Assembly (NCBI GenBank): GCA_018716975.1
Contig: DVJE01000002.1
Span: forward strand, 62,001-126,000
Direction: 5' to 3'
Length of the DNA stretch: 64,000 bases
Source of the DNA: Candidatus Gallacutalibacter stercoravium
Lineage (GTDB): Bacteria > Bacillota > Clostridia > Oscillospirales > Acutalibacteraceae
Every line of letters starts with the position of its first letter. Position 1 is the stretch's first letter. Made by a program: the position numbers and the translations under genes. Under the pieces are notes generated by a model, which saw only the letters and a program-made list of their open reading frames with translations, was not told the DNA's origin and searched no databases. This document shows, piece by piece, positions 34,396 through 42,817 of this stretch.

Positions 34396-35883
34396 TTAGC
34401 GCCGCGCCTGTTTCTCATCTTCTTCCGCAATGGCCTGGCGCAAAATGATCTGCGCCACCGTGGCTAGGCTGCACGCCTCTATATAATCAGGCGTTATAGC
34501 GTAGCCGCCGCTGCGCAGCTGGCGCACAATTTCTTCTACGCGCGCCAACCCCTCAGGGAAATCCGCCGGCCGCGGGATCACAAAATAAAGGTGCTGCATA
34601 ATGCTGCGTACCTCTGTGCGCAAACCGTGGGGCAAATCCCGGCCATCCAAACTAGGCGGCGCCGGTGTTTCGCCCACAGGGCCCGCCGCCTTTTCCTGCA
34701 TCAAGCGGGCCATGATATCCTGCGCCGCGCGGCGGGAAAAGACCAGCGCTTCCAGCAGGGAGTTGCTGGCCAGACGGTTTTTGCCGTGCACGCCGGTGTG
34801 GGAGCATTCACCTGCTGCATATAGGCGATCCACCCCGGTGCGGCCGTGCAAATCCACCCCAATCCCCCCCATCAGGTAATGCTGGCAGGGAAAGACGGGG
34901 ATACGGTCGCGGGTGATATCCACCCCTTCTTCCAAGCAGCGGCTGTAAATCATGGGGAACCGGTTTTTCACAAATTCCGGTTCTTTTTGAGTAATGTCCA
35001 AATAGAAATGCTCGTTACCTGTTTTTTGAGATTCCACCATAATGGCGTGAGAAACCACATCGCGCGGGGCCAGCTCTCCGCGTTCGTCATAACGGAACAT
35101 AAAGCGATCGCCGTCGCAATTAAGCAGTGTCGCCCCCTCGCCCCGTACTGCCTCAGAGATCAAAAAGCGCTCCCGATCCGCTTCGGCGGCAAACGCCGTG
35201 GGATGAAATTGCACCCAATTTAGGTGGCGGATGGGCGCCCCCAACCGATGGGCCAGGGCAATGCCGTCGCCAGTGGCGATGGCTGAATTGGTGGTATATT
35301 GATAAACCCGGCCGATACCGCCGGTGGCTAGAATGCAAAACCGGGCCTCTACCTGCGCAGGCGTGCCGCCGGGGAGCAGCAGCTGGGCAAAAAAGCCCCG
35401 AGGGGCAGGCCGAAGGTCAAACAGTTGGGTGTTTTCGGCAATATCTATATTGGCCCGCGCGCATACTCGGGCCAGCAGCTTGTTGACAATCTCGCGCCCG
35501 GTGGAATCCTTGTGATGCACGATGCGGTGGCGGCAGTGGCCGCCCTCTAAGCCAAATTCGTACCCGCCTTGGGCGTTGCGGTCAAAATCCACGCCCAGCC
35601 GGTTGATGCGTTGCACATTAGAGGGCCCCTCGCGCACCAACACGTCCACTGCGTCTATATCGTTGCGGTAGCCGCCGGCAATTAGGGTATCCTCCACATG
35701 CAGCGCATAGCCGTCATGCGCGGGATCTTGCACCGAGGCCACCCCTCCCTGCGCCAATGAGCTATTGGATAGAGTGAGCTCCCGTTTAGAAAGCAGCAGC
35801 ACGCTGCACCCCTCGAATTGCAGCGCCGCATATAGGCCCGCTGCTCCTGCTCCCGCTATTAGAACATCGTATTGTTTTTTCAT
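34396..35883 (-). CDS. nadB: L-aspartate oxidase
   Basis: 495 residues, ATG after AAGGGGC. Oxidises aspartate to iminoaspartate with FAD. The N-terminal FAD motif is GAGAAGLYAAL, followed by SNSSLAQGGVA near residue 40, the substrate-loop Arg/His in RFLISEAVRGEGA and HYLMGGIGVD, and the C-terminal helical domain. Complete and of normal length. The product goes to NadA encoded just upstream. Confidence 0.96.
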   Translation of the reverse strand: MKKQYDVLIAGAGAAGLYAALQFEGCSVLLLSKRELTLSNSSLAQGGVASVQDPAHDGYALHVEDTLIAGGYRNDIDAVDVLVREGPSNVQRINRLGVDFDRNAQGGYEFGLEGGHCRHRIVHHKDSTGREIVNKLLARVCARANIDIAENTQLFDLRPAPRGFFAQLLLPGGTPAQVEARFCILATGGIGRVYQYTTNSAIATGDGIALAHRLGAPIRHLNWVQFHPTAFAAEADRERFLISEAVRGEGATLLNCDGDRFMFRYDERGELAPRDVVSHAIMVESQKTGNEHFYLDITQKEPEFVKNRFPMIYSRCLEEGVDITRDRIPVFPCQHYLMGGIGVDLHGRTGVDRLYAAGECSHTGVHGKNRLASNSLLEALVFSRRAAQDIMARLMQEKAAGPVGETPAPPSLDGRDLPHGLRTEVRSIMQHLYFVIPRPADFPEGLARVEEIVRQLRSGGYAITPDYIEACSLATVAQIILRQAIAEEDEKQARR

Positions 35884-35986
35884 TGTTATCCAGCCCCTTC
35901 CCGGTTCCCGCCTAATGGGCGGCCGGCGTCTGTTACCCCTAATATTTTAGCCAAACAAATCTTCACGGATATCACGGATGCGTGTG

Positions 35987-36937
35987 TTAACCGCCGTAAC
36001 GCAGCATAGCCTCAATACTGCCGCGGGCCTGCTGCATTAATTCCTCATCTAAAAAGATTTCTTCGCCGCCCTGGCCTGTTAAAGCCGCATACACTTGTTG
36101 CAGGGTAGTCTTTTTCATATCGTGACACACCAGCAGCGACGGCTCCAGCTGATAAAACCCACGGTGGGGATATTTTAAAGACAGCTCGTCGCATACCCCT
36201 TTTTCTGTAACGAAAATAACGTCTTCGTCGATGCCTAAGGCGTAGTCGATGATCTCCTTGGTAGAGCCAGCCATATCGGCCAAAGCCACCGTTTGAGGAG
36301 GACATTCCGGGTGGATGGCGACTTTAGCGCCGGGATGCGCCGCCTTGGCGGCCTCTATTTGCGCAGGCGTCACCGCGTTATGCACCGGGCAGAAGCCTGT
36401 CATAAAATGCAGACGCTTTTCCGGCACCATTTGTTGCACATATGCCCCCAGGTTGCGATCGGGGATAAACAAAATATCGGTTTGCGGAATTTGCCGCACA
36501 ATGCGCACCGCAGAAGAGGAGGTGACGCATACGTCTGCTAGGGCTTTTAGCTGCGCTGTGGTGTTGACATAGGCGCATACCGCGTGATTGGGGTGTTCTT
36601 GCCGGTAACGCCGCACAGCCTCCGGATCCAACTGCTCCGCCATGGGGCAGCCGGCTTGTGAGTGAGAAAGAATCACTTGCTTTTGCGGCGACAGGATTTT
36701 TACCGTTTCAGCCATAAAACGAACCCCGCACATGAGCACCCGGCTGTGCGGTACATCTCGCGCCGCTTTGCTGAGGGCAAAGGAATCGCCCGTTATATCG
36801 GCGATTTCCAGCACTTCGGGGCTTTGGTAGGTATGGGCTACAATCAGTGTATCGCGGGCAGCCTTTTGCTCCAATATGGCTTGCTTTAATGCCGCCGGGT
36901 CAGCGATGTTTTCTGTGTGCATTTCATTGTATTGCAT
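35987..36937 (-). CDS. nadA: Quinolinate synthase (4Fe-4S)
   Basis: 316 residues, ATG after AAAAGGAG. Condenses iminoaspartate with dihydroxyacetone phosphate. Conserved parts are VAHTYQSPEV, VLMCGVRFMAET with the first cluster Cys, HPECPPQTV, AGSTKEII and EKGVCDEL; the cluster cysteines are present. First gene of the nadA-nadB unit on the minus strand. A probable promoter lies more than 300 bases upstream. Confidence 0.96.
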   Translation of the reverse strand: MQYNEMHTENIADPAALKQAILEQKAARDTLIVAHTYQSPEVLEIADITGDSFALSKAARDVPHSRVLMCGVRFMAETVKILSPQKQVILSHSQAGCPMAEQLDPEAVRRYRQEHPNHAVCAYVNTTAQLKALADVCVTSSSAVRIVRQIPQTDILFIPDRNLGAYVQQMVPEKRLHFMTGFCPVHNAVTPAQIEAAKAAHPGAKVAIHPECPPQTVALADMAGSTKEIIDYALGIDEDVIFVTEKGVCDELSLKYPHRGFYQLEPSLLVCHDMKKTTLQQVYAALTGQGGEEIFLDEELMQQARGSIEAMLRYGG

Positions 36938-37342
36938 GGCGTTCTCCTTTTAATGGGTTGCCGCCTAGCCCGCAGCGCAGGCCGCAGGCATAACGGCAAT
37001 CAATTCCTGTTTGAGGATGGTTGTTGCCTATGAAAAGGCAACAACCAAGCAAGCCCCCGGACTGATCGGCTCTAGGGAGCGGCGGTAGGTTCGGCGTCTT
37101 ATGCCAAAAAGGAAGCGGCGTTTTTTAGATGCAAAAGCCCCATTCGGCAACCAAACTACCAAGATAAAATGAGCGGCTCTATGAGCAGCTCTTCCAACAA
37201 CAGCGCACCCCATAAGGCACAAATCAGGCGTAAGAAGGGCTCTGTTTGTAAGCGACCAACTTATGCCCACATTATATCATAAAACATACGCGAAAGGAAC
37301 CTTTTCCCGCCGGGAAGGGCAAACGCTTGGCGGTAATATTGG
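36938..37342 (-). other. Long untranslated leader of nadA and trpS 3' flank
   Basis: 405 bases with no gene I can support. A TATAAT on the minus strand (forward ATTATA at 37272-37277) with TTCCTT 17 bases before it would start a leader of about 330 bases. The leader contains a perfect 10-bp hairpin GGTTGTTGCC (37019-37046) and a smaller one around 37167-37187. No T-box or known riboswitch motif was recognised. A short frame after the promoter encodes a hydrophobic stretch but has no start with a ribosome site. Confidence 0.45.
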
Positions 37343-38380
37343 CTATAAGGCTACCTGCATAGCATCGCGCACGCGGCGCACGGTTTCTTCTCCCATGTGG
37401 CAGGCCTGGCGGCTGCCCAGATCAATCAGCTCACGCACAACATCTAGGTGCGCTTCATAGTAGGCGCGCCTTTCCCGCATGGGTTCTAAAAGCGCGTTGA
37501 TGCGGCGCGTTAAGCGGTTCTTGCAGGCTACGCAGCCGATGCAGCCGTTGCGGCAAGCGCTGCATATTTCTTCATATTCTTCGGCATTGAAAATTTGGTG
37601 GTATTGGCTAACAACACACACCGCCGGATCACCGGGCTCCCGGGCCGTAATGCGATGGGGATCGGTAACTGCGCGGCGGATTTTTTCTTCCACCAGGGTG
37701 GGCGGATCGCTTAGATAAACCGCGTTGCCCAGGCTTTTTCCCATTTTTCCCCCTCCGTCCAATCCCTTGAGCCGGGGGCAGGCGCTCAGCAAGGGTTGCG
37801 GTTCGGTAAGCACCGGGCCGTACAGATCGGCAAACCGGCGCACCAGCTTGCGGCATAACTCCAAATGGGGCAGCTGATCCTCCCCAACGGGCACCGCCTG
37901 GGCGGAACAAAAGGTGATATCCGCCGCCTGGCTAACCGGATACCCCAAAAAGCCATAGGTCATATCTTGGTAACCGTATTGGGCGGCCTCGGTTTTGATG
38001 GTGGGATTGTGCCGCAGCGTATTCACCGTTACCAGCATAGAGTAAAACACCGTCAGTTCGGCGATGGGACCGATGCGGGACTGCTGGGCGAACAAAACCC
38101 GCTGTGGATCCAGCCCCGCCGCCAGGTTATCCAGAGCCACGTCGTAAATACTTTGCCGTATGAGTTCGGGCTGCTGAAAATGGGTGGTAAGGGCCTGCAC
38201 GTCGGCCAGCAAGATGATCTCGCTATAGTCGTTTTGCAGCTGGACGCGAGCCTGTAGGCTACCCACATAGTGGCCTAAATGGAGCCGTCCGGTGGTGCGA
38301 TCACCGGTCAGCAAGCGCGGCTTGCCTGCCGGCTTTTGGGGTGAGGATTGTTTTTTTGCGTTTTGCATACTGGGCGTCAT
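37343..38380 (-). CDS. trpS: Tryptophanyl-tRNA synthetase
   Basis: 345 residues from the ATG at 38380, ten bases after AAAGGAG; the open frame continues further into the leader without a start site. Class I signatures: the HIGH-type motif RLHLGHYVGSL near residue 30 and the KMSKS-type motif GGKMGKSLGNA near residue 215. A CRNGCIGCVACKNRL cysteine-rich segment near residue 290 is present, as in many clostridial TrpRS. Controlled by a T-box leader. Confidence 0.95.
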   Translation of the reverse strand: MTPSMQNAKKQSSPQKPAGKPRLLTGDRTTGRLHLGHYVGSLQARVQLQNDYSEIILLADVQALTTHFQQPELIRQSIYDVALDNLAAGLDPQRVLFAQQSRIGPIAELTVFYSMLVTVNTLRHNPTIKTEAAQYGYQDMTYGFLGYPVSQAADITFCSAQAVPVGEDQLPHLELCRKLVRRFADLYGPVLTEPQPLLSACPRLKGLDGGGKMGKSLGNAVYLSDPPTLVEEKIRRAVTDPHRITAREPGDPAVCVVSQYHQIFNAEEYEEICSACRNGCIGCVACKNRLTRRINALLEPMRERRAYYEAHLDVVRELIDLGSRQACHMGEETVRRVRDAMQVAL

Positions 38381-38479
38381 AAAAAGCGCTCTCCTTTCTT
38401 TGGTGCCGCCGGCACCACTGCAGCCCGCCGTTGGCTGTATGCCGCATTGCTTAGGCAAAAAAGAGAGAAAGCGTAAAAC

Positions 38480-38764
38480 AAAAGCTCCCGCCCCTACCGG
38501 GGCGGGAGCCAAATCCCGCTTAGCCACCCAATGGATATGGTAAAGCATGCGGCCAACGCGGTATGGCGCCGGCGATATGCCTCCCCTGGTAACGGAGGGG
38601 ATTGCCGTCGGTGCCTACTAAAAGCACGCGCAACACGCAGCTTCTTTCGGACCGCCCTTGGAAGGCCATTCACCGGGCCTGCGCCGCCGCCATCCCACCC
38701 CCGGCGGCTCTCTTTGGGCGCGATATACCAGATTACTTCTCTTCCGCATCAGTTTTGCTTATTG
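38480..38764 (-). promoter_or_regulatory. T-box leader of trpS
   Basis: On the minus strand the leader has the AG-bulge AGAGAGCC (forward 38706-38713), a GC-rich stem I with a GGTGGGA-type distal loop, and a T-box TTGGGTGGCTAAGCGGG (forward about 38514-38532). TGGC fits a tRNA with discriminator G, as in tRNA-Trp. A terminator, 11-bp GCTCCCGCCCC stem followed by TTTT (38480-38509), competes with the T-box. The usual ACC after GGGTGGN reads TAA here. The exact specifier codon is not fixed; a TGG is present in the 3' part of stem I. Confidence 0.75.
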
Positions 38765-38770
38765 CCCTAT

Positions 38771-38799
38771 ATCATAGCAGCGCCCAAGCCGCATGTCAA
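38771..38799 (-). promoter_or_regulatory. Sigma-A promoter of trpS
   Basis: On the minus strand TTGACA and TATGAT with a 17-base spacer, ending just before the T-box stem I. Strong match. Confidence 0.85.
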
Positions 38800-39195
38800 G
38801 ACGATTGCGGATAAAGAGGGCTTGCGAGTTTTCAACGCGCTCGCTGGGTTTTGTGGAAAACTGGGCGAGCCAATTTCGAGCCAAGTTTATGATATCCTGC
38901 CATCTTGCCCTAATAAAATTTTTCCGGCGGACAACATGCCCACCGGAAAGGAAAGCCGCAGGCGAAAGAACAGCTTTCGCCTGCGGCAACCTATTACACG
39001 CAGCCGGCCTTTGAGGAGGAACACCCAAGAAGAGAGAGAGAATGGGTAATGCCTGTTAACCGGCTGCTATGCAACCAAAGCAATGCGGCTTTGTACCGCA
39101 AATTATGAAAAGAAGATCGTTGAAAACGACACAATTTGTATGTATAAGGATTAAGAACAAATTTTGCTACCGCAACCGCCGCGCAGGCGAGTTGG
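38800..39195. other. Intergenic region with one long hairpin
   Basis: About 395 bases between the trpS promoter and the stop of a converging-side small gene. A perfect 14-bp hairpin GCCGCAGGCGAAAG lies at 38955-38987 without a T-run, possibly a terminator remnant. No coding frame with support; no known RNA family recognised. Confidence 0.5.
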
Positions 39196-39603
39196 TCAAC
39201 GGGCAACAGCTTTCACCCGTATACGGCGCATGGGTTTTGCGGGAACAAGGTGCAACCGCTCTGCCGGTACAACGCCGATGGCCTGAGCTTTTTTCTCACC
39301 GTCCGGCGCAGAAGGAGGCATCGCGACACGAATTTTCTGCAAAGGGATGATAGCGGGTTGTGTGCTTGCACAGGTTACATCAGGTGTTTGGGTTTTGCAG
39401 CTTTGCTGACTTTTCTGGCGGTTGAGCAGCCTGTCGGAGCGGCGCATCCACTCGCTAAAAGTTTGCCACTGATAAGCGCGCATGAACCGCTGAATGGCGT
39501 AAAGGCTTTCATGCCACTCCTTTGAAAAAGGACGGCTGTGTTTATTTTGCATTCGGGCGATATGAAACCGCAGAAAGTAAAGCTGTTCTTTTTCCGGTTC
39601 CAT
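39196..39603 (-). CDS. Hypothetical protein
   Basis: 135 residues. I do not recognise a family. The ATG follows a strong AAAAAAGGAGG, which argues that it is translated. The first 60 residues are rich in aromatic and charged residues (YFLRFHIARMQNKHSRPF, AYQWQTFSEWMRRSDRLL) and predict helices; the rest is Ser/Thr/Pro-rich and then basic, with no membrane segment. It is divergent from an XRE regulator 166 bases away, which may control it. Confidence 0.6.
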   Translation of the reverse strand: MEPEKEQLYFLRFHIARMQNKHSRPFSKEWHESLYAIQRFMRAYQWQTFSEWMRRSDRLLNRQKSQQSCKTQTPDVTCASTQPAIIPLQKIRVAMPPSAPDGEKKAQAIGVVPAERLHLVPAKPMRRIRVKAVAR

Positions 39604-39769
39604 GCAATCCTCCTTTTTTCACATGGTCCAGCCGGCAAAAGTCACTGATTTTTGCGCTATTTTAAACATATAAGTACGAAATGCCGCACATAATAACTTT
39701 CATTCCGGCGACTCTTGTATAGTGTTAGCCTGGGTATTTAGTAGATGATTCAAAATCAGGTGAAACGGC

Positions 39770-40108
39770 ATGATTGGTGAACGACTTTCGGAATTAAGAA
39801 AAGATATGGGGTTATCGCAACAGGAGTTCGGCAAGCTTTTTAACCTCTCTAAACGCACAATATCCTCTTATGAAACAGACGAAACCGAGCCGCCCAACCA
39901 TTTGATCGTCGAATTTGCCCGCTATTTCGATGTTTCTACCGATTATTTGCTTGGCACAACCAAGTACCCAAAGCCCTATTGCTTAAAAGAAAGCAGCCTG
40001 TTTCTGCCTAAATCTATGCCGCTTGCTATGAAGCGGGAGCTAGAAGGTTTTTTGGACTACTTGTGCTACAAATACCGCCAAAGTTTAGAGACAAGCAACC
40101 GAAAATAA
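39770..40108 (+). CDS. XRE-family regulator, paralogue 1
   Basis: 112 residues. HTH of the lambda-repressor type in residues 1-65 (ERLSELRKDMGLSQQEFGKLFNLSKRTISSYETDE and DVSTDYLLG), then a proline-containing linker and the C-terminal helix FLDYLCYKYRQ. The same layout is repeated in the gene at 40483, so these are tandem paralogues. Divergent from the hypothetical gene at 39196-39603. Target unknown. Confidence 0.85.
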   Translation: MIGERLSELRKDMGLSQQEFGKLFNLSKRTISSYETDETEPPNHLIVEFARYFDVSTDYLLGTTKYPKPYCLKESSLFLPKSMPLAMKRELEGFLDYLCYKYRQSLETSNRK

Positions 40109-40336
40109 AGCTACAACACAGCGTAAAAAACCACCTTTATGTGTTGGAGGTTCTTGCATAAGTTCATTATATACGATTTATATGCTTTGTGACAAGAGAT
40201 AGAAATAAAGAAATTAGCTTTTGTTGCATATATTCACAAAAAACAAGAAGCTCTTCCGAATATTTACCGGTAAAGCAAGACGAAAAACCGTAACGCCAAC
40301 AAAAACTAGTGTAGTGCAACCATATCTAAGCCGCAC

Positions 40337-40362
40337 AAGCCACCGTCGCGGTGGCTTTCTTT
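40337..40362 (+). terminator. Terminator between the two XRE genes
   Basis: AAGCCACCG, a TCG loop and CGGTGGCTT are followed by TCTTTT. Confidence 0.8.
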
Positions 40363-40482
40363 TATCTTATTAAGTGAAGCATTTCTATGATAATGATACA
40401 GTTTTACTTAACCCTTGTCAACAGCGCAGAAAGTTTCTCTTATAATGAGATTCACACAGCATATCAGAAGGGATGTGGTAAG

Positions 40483-40809
40483 GTGATTGGGAATAGGCTG
40501 AGGGAACAACGCAAAAAAGCACATCTTACCCAAGCCCAGTTAGGCGCGCAGCTGCATCTATCGAAAAACTCCATCTCAAACTACGAGCGCAATCAAGATG
40601 AACCGCCCGACGATACAAAAATTAAACTGGCGAAAATATTGGGCGTTAGCGTAGATTACCTTACGGGTGCCTCGGATAACCCCAGCCCTTATGTTGACGC
40701 GTCCAACACAGTCCGCCTGCCGGCAGGCATGCCGCCGCAAGCCTGGGATGAATTGCGGTTGTTTATTGATTACTTGAAATTCAAATATCTACAGCACAAA
40801 GAGCCTTAA
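40483..40809 (+). CDS. XRE-family regulator, paralogue 2
   Basis: 108 residues from the GTG at 40483 after AGAAGGG; the longer frame from 40387 would run through the probable promoter. HTH residues 1-65 (NRLREQRKKAHLTQAQLGAQLHLSKNSISNYERNQ, GVSVDYLTG), then a linker and the terminal helix FIDYLKFKYLQ, close to FLDYLCYKYRQ of its neighbour. Probable promoter: TCAACA and TATAAT spaced 17 bases, at about 40418-40446. Target unknown. Confidence 0.85.
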   Translation: MIGNRLREQRKKAHLTQAQLGAQLHLSKNSISNYERNQDEPPDDTKIKLAKILGVSVDYLTGASDNPSPYVDASNTVRLPAGMPPQAWDELRLFIDYLKFKYLQHKEP

Positions 40810-40829
40810 CGAAGCCTGTGCATCAAGAG

Positions 40830-40859
40830 TTCCGGCGGTTTAACATCCGCCGGAATTTT
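40830..40859 (+). terminator. Terminator after XRE paralogue 2
   Basis: TTCCGGCGG and CCGCCGGAA around an 8-base loop, followed by TTTT. It also lies just past the stop of the converging Rrf2 gene. Confidence 0.8.
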
Positions 40860-40885
40860 CATATTCAAAAATAAGCCGGCGGCCC

Positions 40886-41332
40886 CTATAGAACATGCGA
40901 GGGATCGCCGGCAACATCTTTGAGCAAATCCTGTATGGTAACATTGTTAAGCACGCTGTCTATAGCGGCTTGCAATTTTTTCCATAACGGCAGGGCCAAA
41001 CAAATTTCAGCGCGTCCACAGCGGGCGCCTTCGTCTTCACATAAACATTCAACGGGGGCCAAATCGCCCTCCAAGGCGCGTAAAACCTCGCCGGCCGTAA
41101 TTTTATCCGCCGGTTTTGCTAAAAAATAGCCGCCTTGGGCGCCCCGCACGCTTTGCAATATTCCTGCTTTTTTTAATGGAAAGATCAGTTGCTCTAAATA
41201 GTTTTCAGATAGCCCCTGCCGTCGGGCAATTTCTTTCACCGATGCGCGTACCGGTGCGTTTTCACCCTGGCAGTTGGCCGCCAAATCAATTACCGCACGC
41301 AGGCCGTACCGGCCCTTTGTGGATATTTTCAT
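40886..41332 (-). CDS. Rrf2/IscR-like transcriptional regulator
   Basis: 148 residues from the ATG at 41332 after GAGGTG; it starts with MKISTKGRYGLRAVIDLA, the classic Rrf2 opening. Winged HTH with VKEIARRQGLSENYLEQLIFPLKKAGILQSVRGAQGGY. Three cysteines in CLCEDEGARCGRAEIC match the spacing range of Fe-S-binding IscR-type proteins, so it probably senses Fe-S status or cysteine supply. It is divergent from an amino-acid importer 436 bases away; no isc/suf genes are in view. A palindrome lies just upstream of its promoter. Confidence 0.85.
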   Translation of the reverse strand: MKISTKGRYGLRAVIDLAANCQGENAPVRASVKEIARRQGLSENYLEQLIFPLKKAGILQSVRGAQGGYFLAKPADKITAGEVLRALEGDLAPVECLCEDEGARCGRAEICLALPLWKKLQAAIDSVLNNVTIQDLLKDVAGDPSHVL

Positions 41333-41406
41333 CCATCCAACACCTCTGTTACGCCGTCTAGCCTTATGGAGTAAGGCCGGTGGCAAAAAGACAATTCCTA
41401 TCTTTT

Positions 41407-41434
41407 AGCATACCATTCTGATTGATTTTGTCAA
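41407..41434 (-). promoter_or_regulatory. Promoter of the Rrf2 gene
   Basis: TTGACA and TATGCT with a 16-base spacer on the minus strand. Confidence 0.7.
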
Positions 41435-41439
41435 GATTC

Positions 41440-41453
41440 AGAAACTGGTTTCT
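41440..41453. promoter_or_regulatory. Palindromic operator candidate
   Basis: AGAAAC-TG-GTTTCT, a perfect 6-bp inverted repeat with a 2-base centre. It lies directly upstream of the Rrf2 -35 box and between the two divergent units, fitting autoregulation or control of the importer. Inference only. Confidence 0.5.
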
Positions 41454-41552
41454 TTGCCGTTTTGATGCACCCCCTTTTTGCCGCCGTGTGCTGCTGTTTG
41501 CCGGTGAAACCGGTGGAAAATAGGGAAAGGGGCAGAAAGTTTGCTTTAACCC

Positions 41553-41581
41553 TTGACTTTAGTGCGCTAATAAAGTAAAAT
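41553..41581 (+). promoter_or_regulatory. Sigma-A promoter of the amino-acid ABC operon
   Basis: TTGACT and TAAAAT with a 17-base spacer, 187 bases before the binding-protein start. Confidence 0.8.
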
Positions 41582-41603
41582 TAACGGCGTTGTATGGTTA
41601 TGT

Positions 41604-41678
41604 GGGGGTGAAACCCCGCAAAAATAGCCGCGCCAGATTTGATATGGCGCAGCTTAAACATCCCGCCGCTGTGGCGGA
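41604..41678 (+). promoter_or_regulatory. Structured 5' leader with three hairpins, class unknown
   Basis: Three stem-loops in a row: GGGGT-GAA-ACCCC (41605-41617), GCGCCA with TGGCGC (41630-41650) and CCGCC with GGCGG (41663-41677). All lie between the promoter and the first gene. No terminator T-run follows and no known riboswitch consensus was recognised. Confidence 0.5.
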
Positions 41679-41767
41679 AGATTGTCTTTTTCCCAATAAT
41701 CCGGCGGTGGATGGGGCGCGGGATTGAGGCAGTCAATTGTAAAATGGTAACAAGAGGAGGAAACAAA

Positions 41768-42616
41768 ATGAAACTGAAAAAATTGGCCGCACTGGCGATG
41801 GCTTGCATAACGGCCGTGACCGCCGCGTCTCTCGCAGGGTGCAATCAGAACCAGGGCGACACCGGAACCGATGAGTCGTGGAACAAGGTTAGCGAAGCAG
41901 GCAAGCTGGTGCTGGGGTTAGACGACGCATTTCCGCCCATGGGTTTTCGGGATCCGGAAAGCGGCGAAATTGTAGGGTTTGATATCGACGTGGCAACCGA
42001 GGTGTGCAACCGTCTGGGCTTAGAGCTGGTGCTGCAGCCGGTGGATTGGAACACCAAAACCGCTGAGTTAGACAACGGAAATGTGGATTGCCTTTGGAAC
42101 GGCATGAGCAAAACCGACGAGCTGGATGAGCAGCTGAATTTGAGCGAACCTTATATGAAGAATAACCAGGTGATTTTGGTAAATAAGGATTCCGATTATA
42201 AAACCAAAGAAGATTTGGCGGGCAAGAGCTTGGGCGTGCAGGCCGGTTCCTCCGCCGAAGTGGCTTTGAACAAAGATACCGAGTTTAAGGATTCCTTGGG
42301 CGAAGTGGTGGCTTTAGAGGATTACGCCTTAGCCATTTTAGAAATTCAGAACGGCACCGTAGACGCTGTGGCGATTGACGAAGTGGTAGCCCGTTATTAC
42401 CTGAGCACCCAGCCCGACGCCTTCCGCATTTTGGGAGAAGCTGAGGGAGAGGTTATCTCAATGGCATCTGAGGAATATGTCATTGGCTTCCGCAAAAACG
42501 ATGAGGCTCTTAAAACAAAAATTGAAGATACCCTCAAAGAAATGGCAGAAGACGGCAAGCTGGCCGAAATTTCTCAAAAATGGTTTGCCGAGGATGTTAC
42601 TGTAATTGGCGAATAA
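41768..42616 (+). CDS. Amino-acid-binding lipoprotein (solute-binding family 3)
   Basis: 282 residues from the ATG at 41768 after AAGAGGAGG. Lipoprotein signal ending in ASLAGC (Cys 25). The family 3 fold shows GLDDAFPPMGFRDPESGEIVGFDIDVA near residue 52, the QPVDWNTK stretch and a second lobe with SLGVQAGSSAEVAL. Binds a polar amino acid or cystine outside the cell and delivers it to the permease encoded next. The nearby IscR/CymR-like regulator would fit a cysteine or cystine importer, but the substrate is not proven. Confidence 0.92.
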   Translation: MKLKKLAALAMACITAVTAASLAGCNQNQGDTGTDESWNKVSEAGKLVLGLDDAFPPMGFRDPESGEIVGFDIDVATEVCNRLGLELVLQPVDWNTKTAELDNGNVDCLWNGMSKTDELDEQLNLSEPYMKNNQVILVNKDSDYKTKEDLAGKSLGVQAGSSAEVALNKDTEFKDSLGEVVALEDYALAILEIQNGTVDAVAIDEVVARYYLSTQPDAFRILGEAEGEVISMASEEYVIGFRKNDEALKTKIEDTLKEMAEDGKLAEISQKWFAEDVTVIGE

Positions 42617-42636
42617 GCCTGCGCTTACATAAGGAT

Positions 42637-42686
42637 TACCGGCCACCGGCCGGCTGCCGGCGCTTTTTTCCGGCGGCCGACCGGCT
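42637..42686 (+). terminator. Intercistronic GC-rich hairpin region
   Basis: Repeated GCCGG/CCGGC blocks can fold in several ways around a central TTTTTT. It probably attenuates transcription after the binding-protein gene, a common arrangement. Confidence 0.55.
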
Positions 42687-42817
42687 TTTCCGGCTTTGGC
42701 GGGTTGCTTTAAGCTAAGGCTTGCGGTTGGCCCGGCATCTTTGGGGCAAAGCCCCTTTTGTTTACCGTGTGGCGCATGCGCCGCGGCGTTTACAACAACT
42801 TGAAAGGATCGGTTTCC

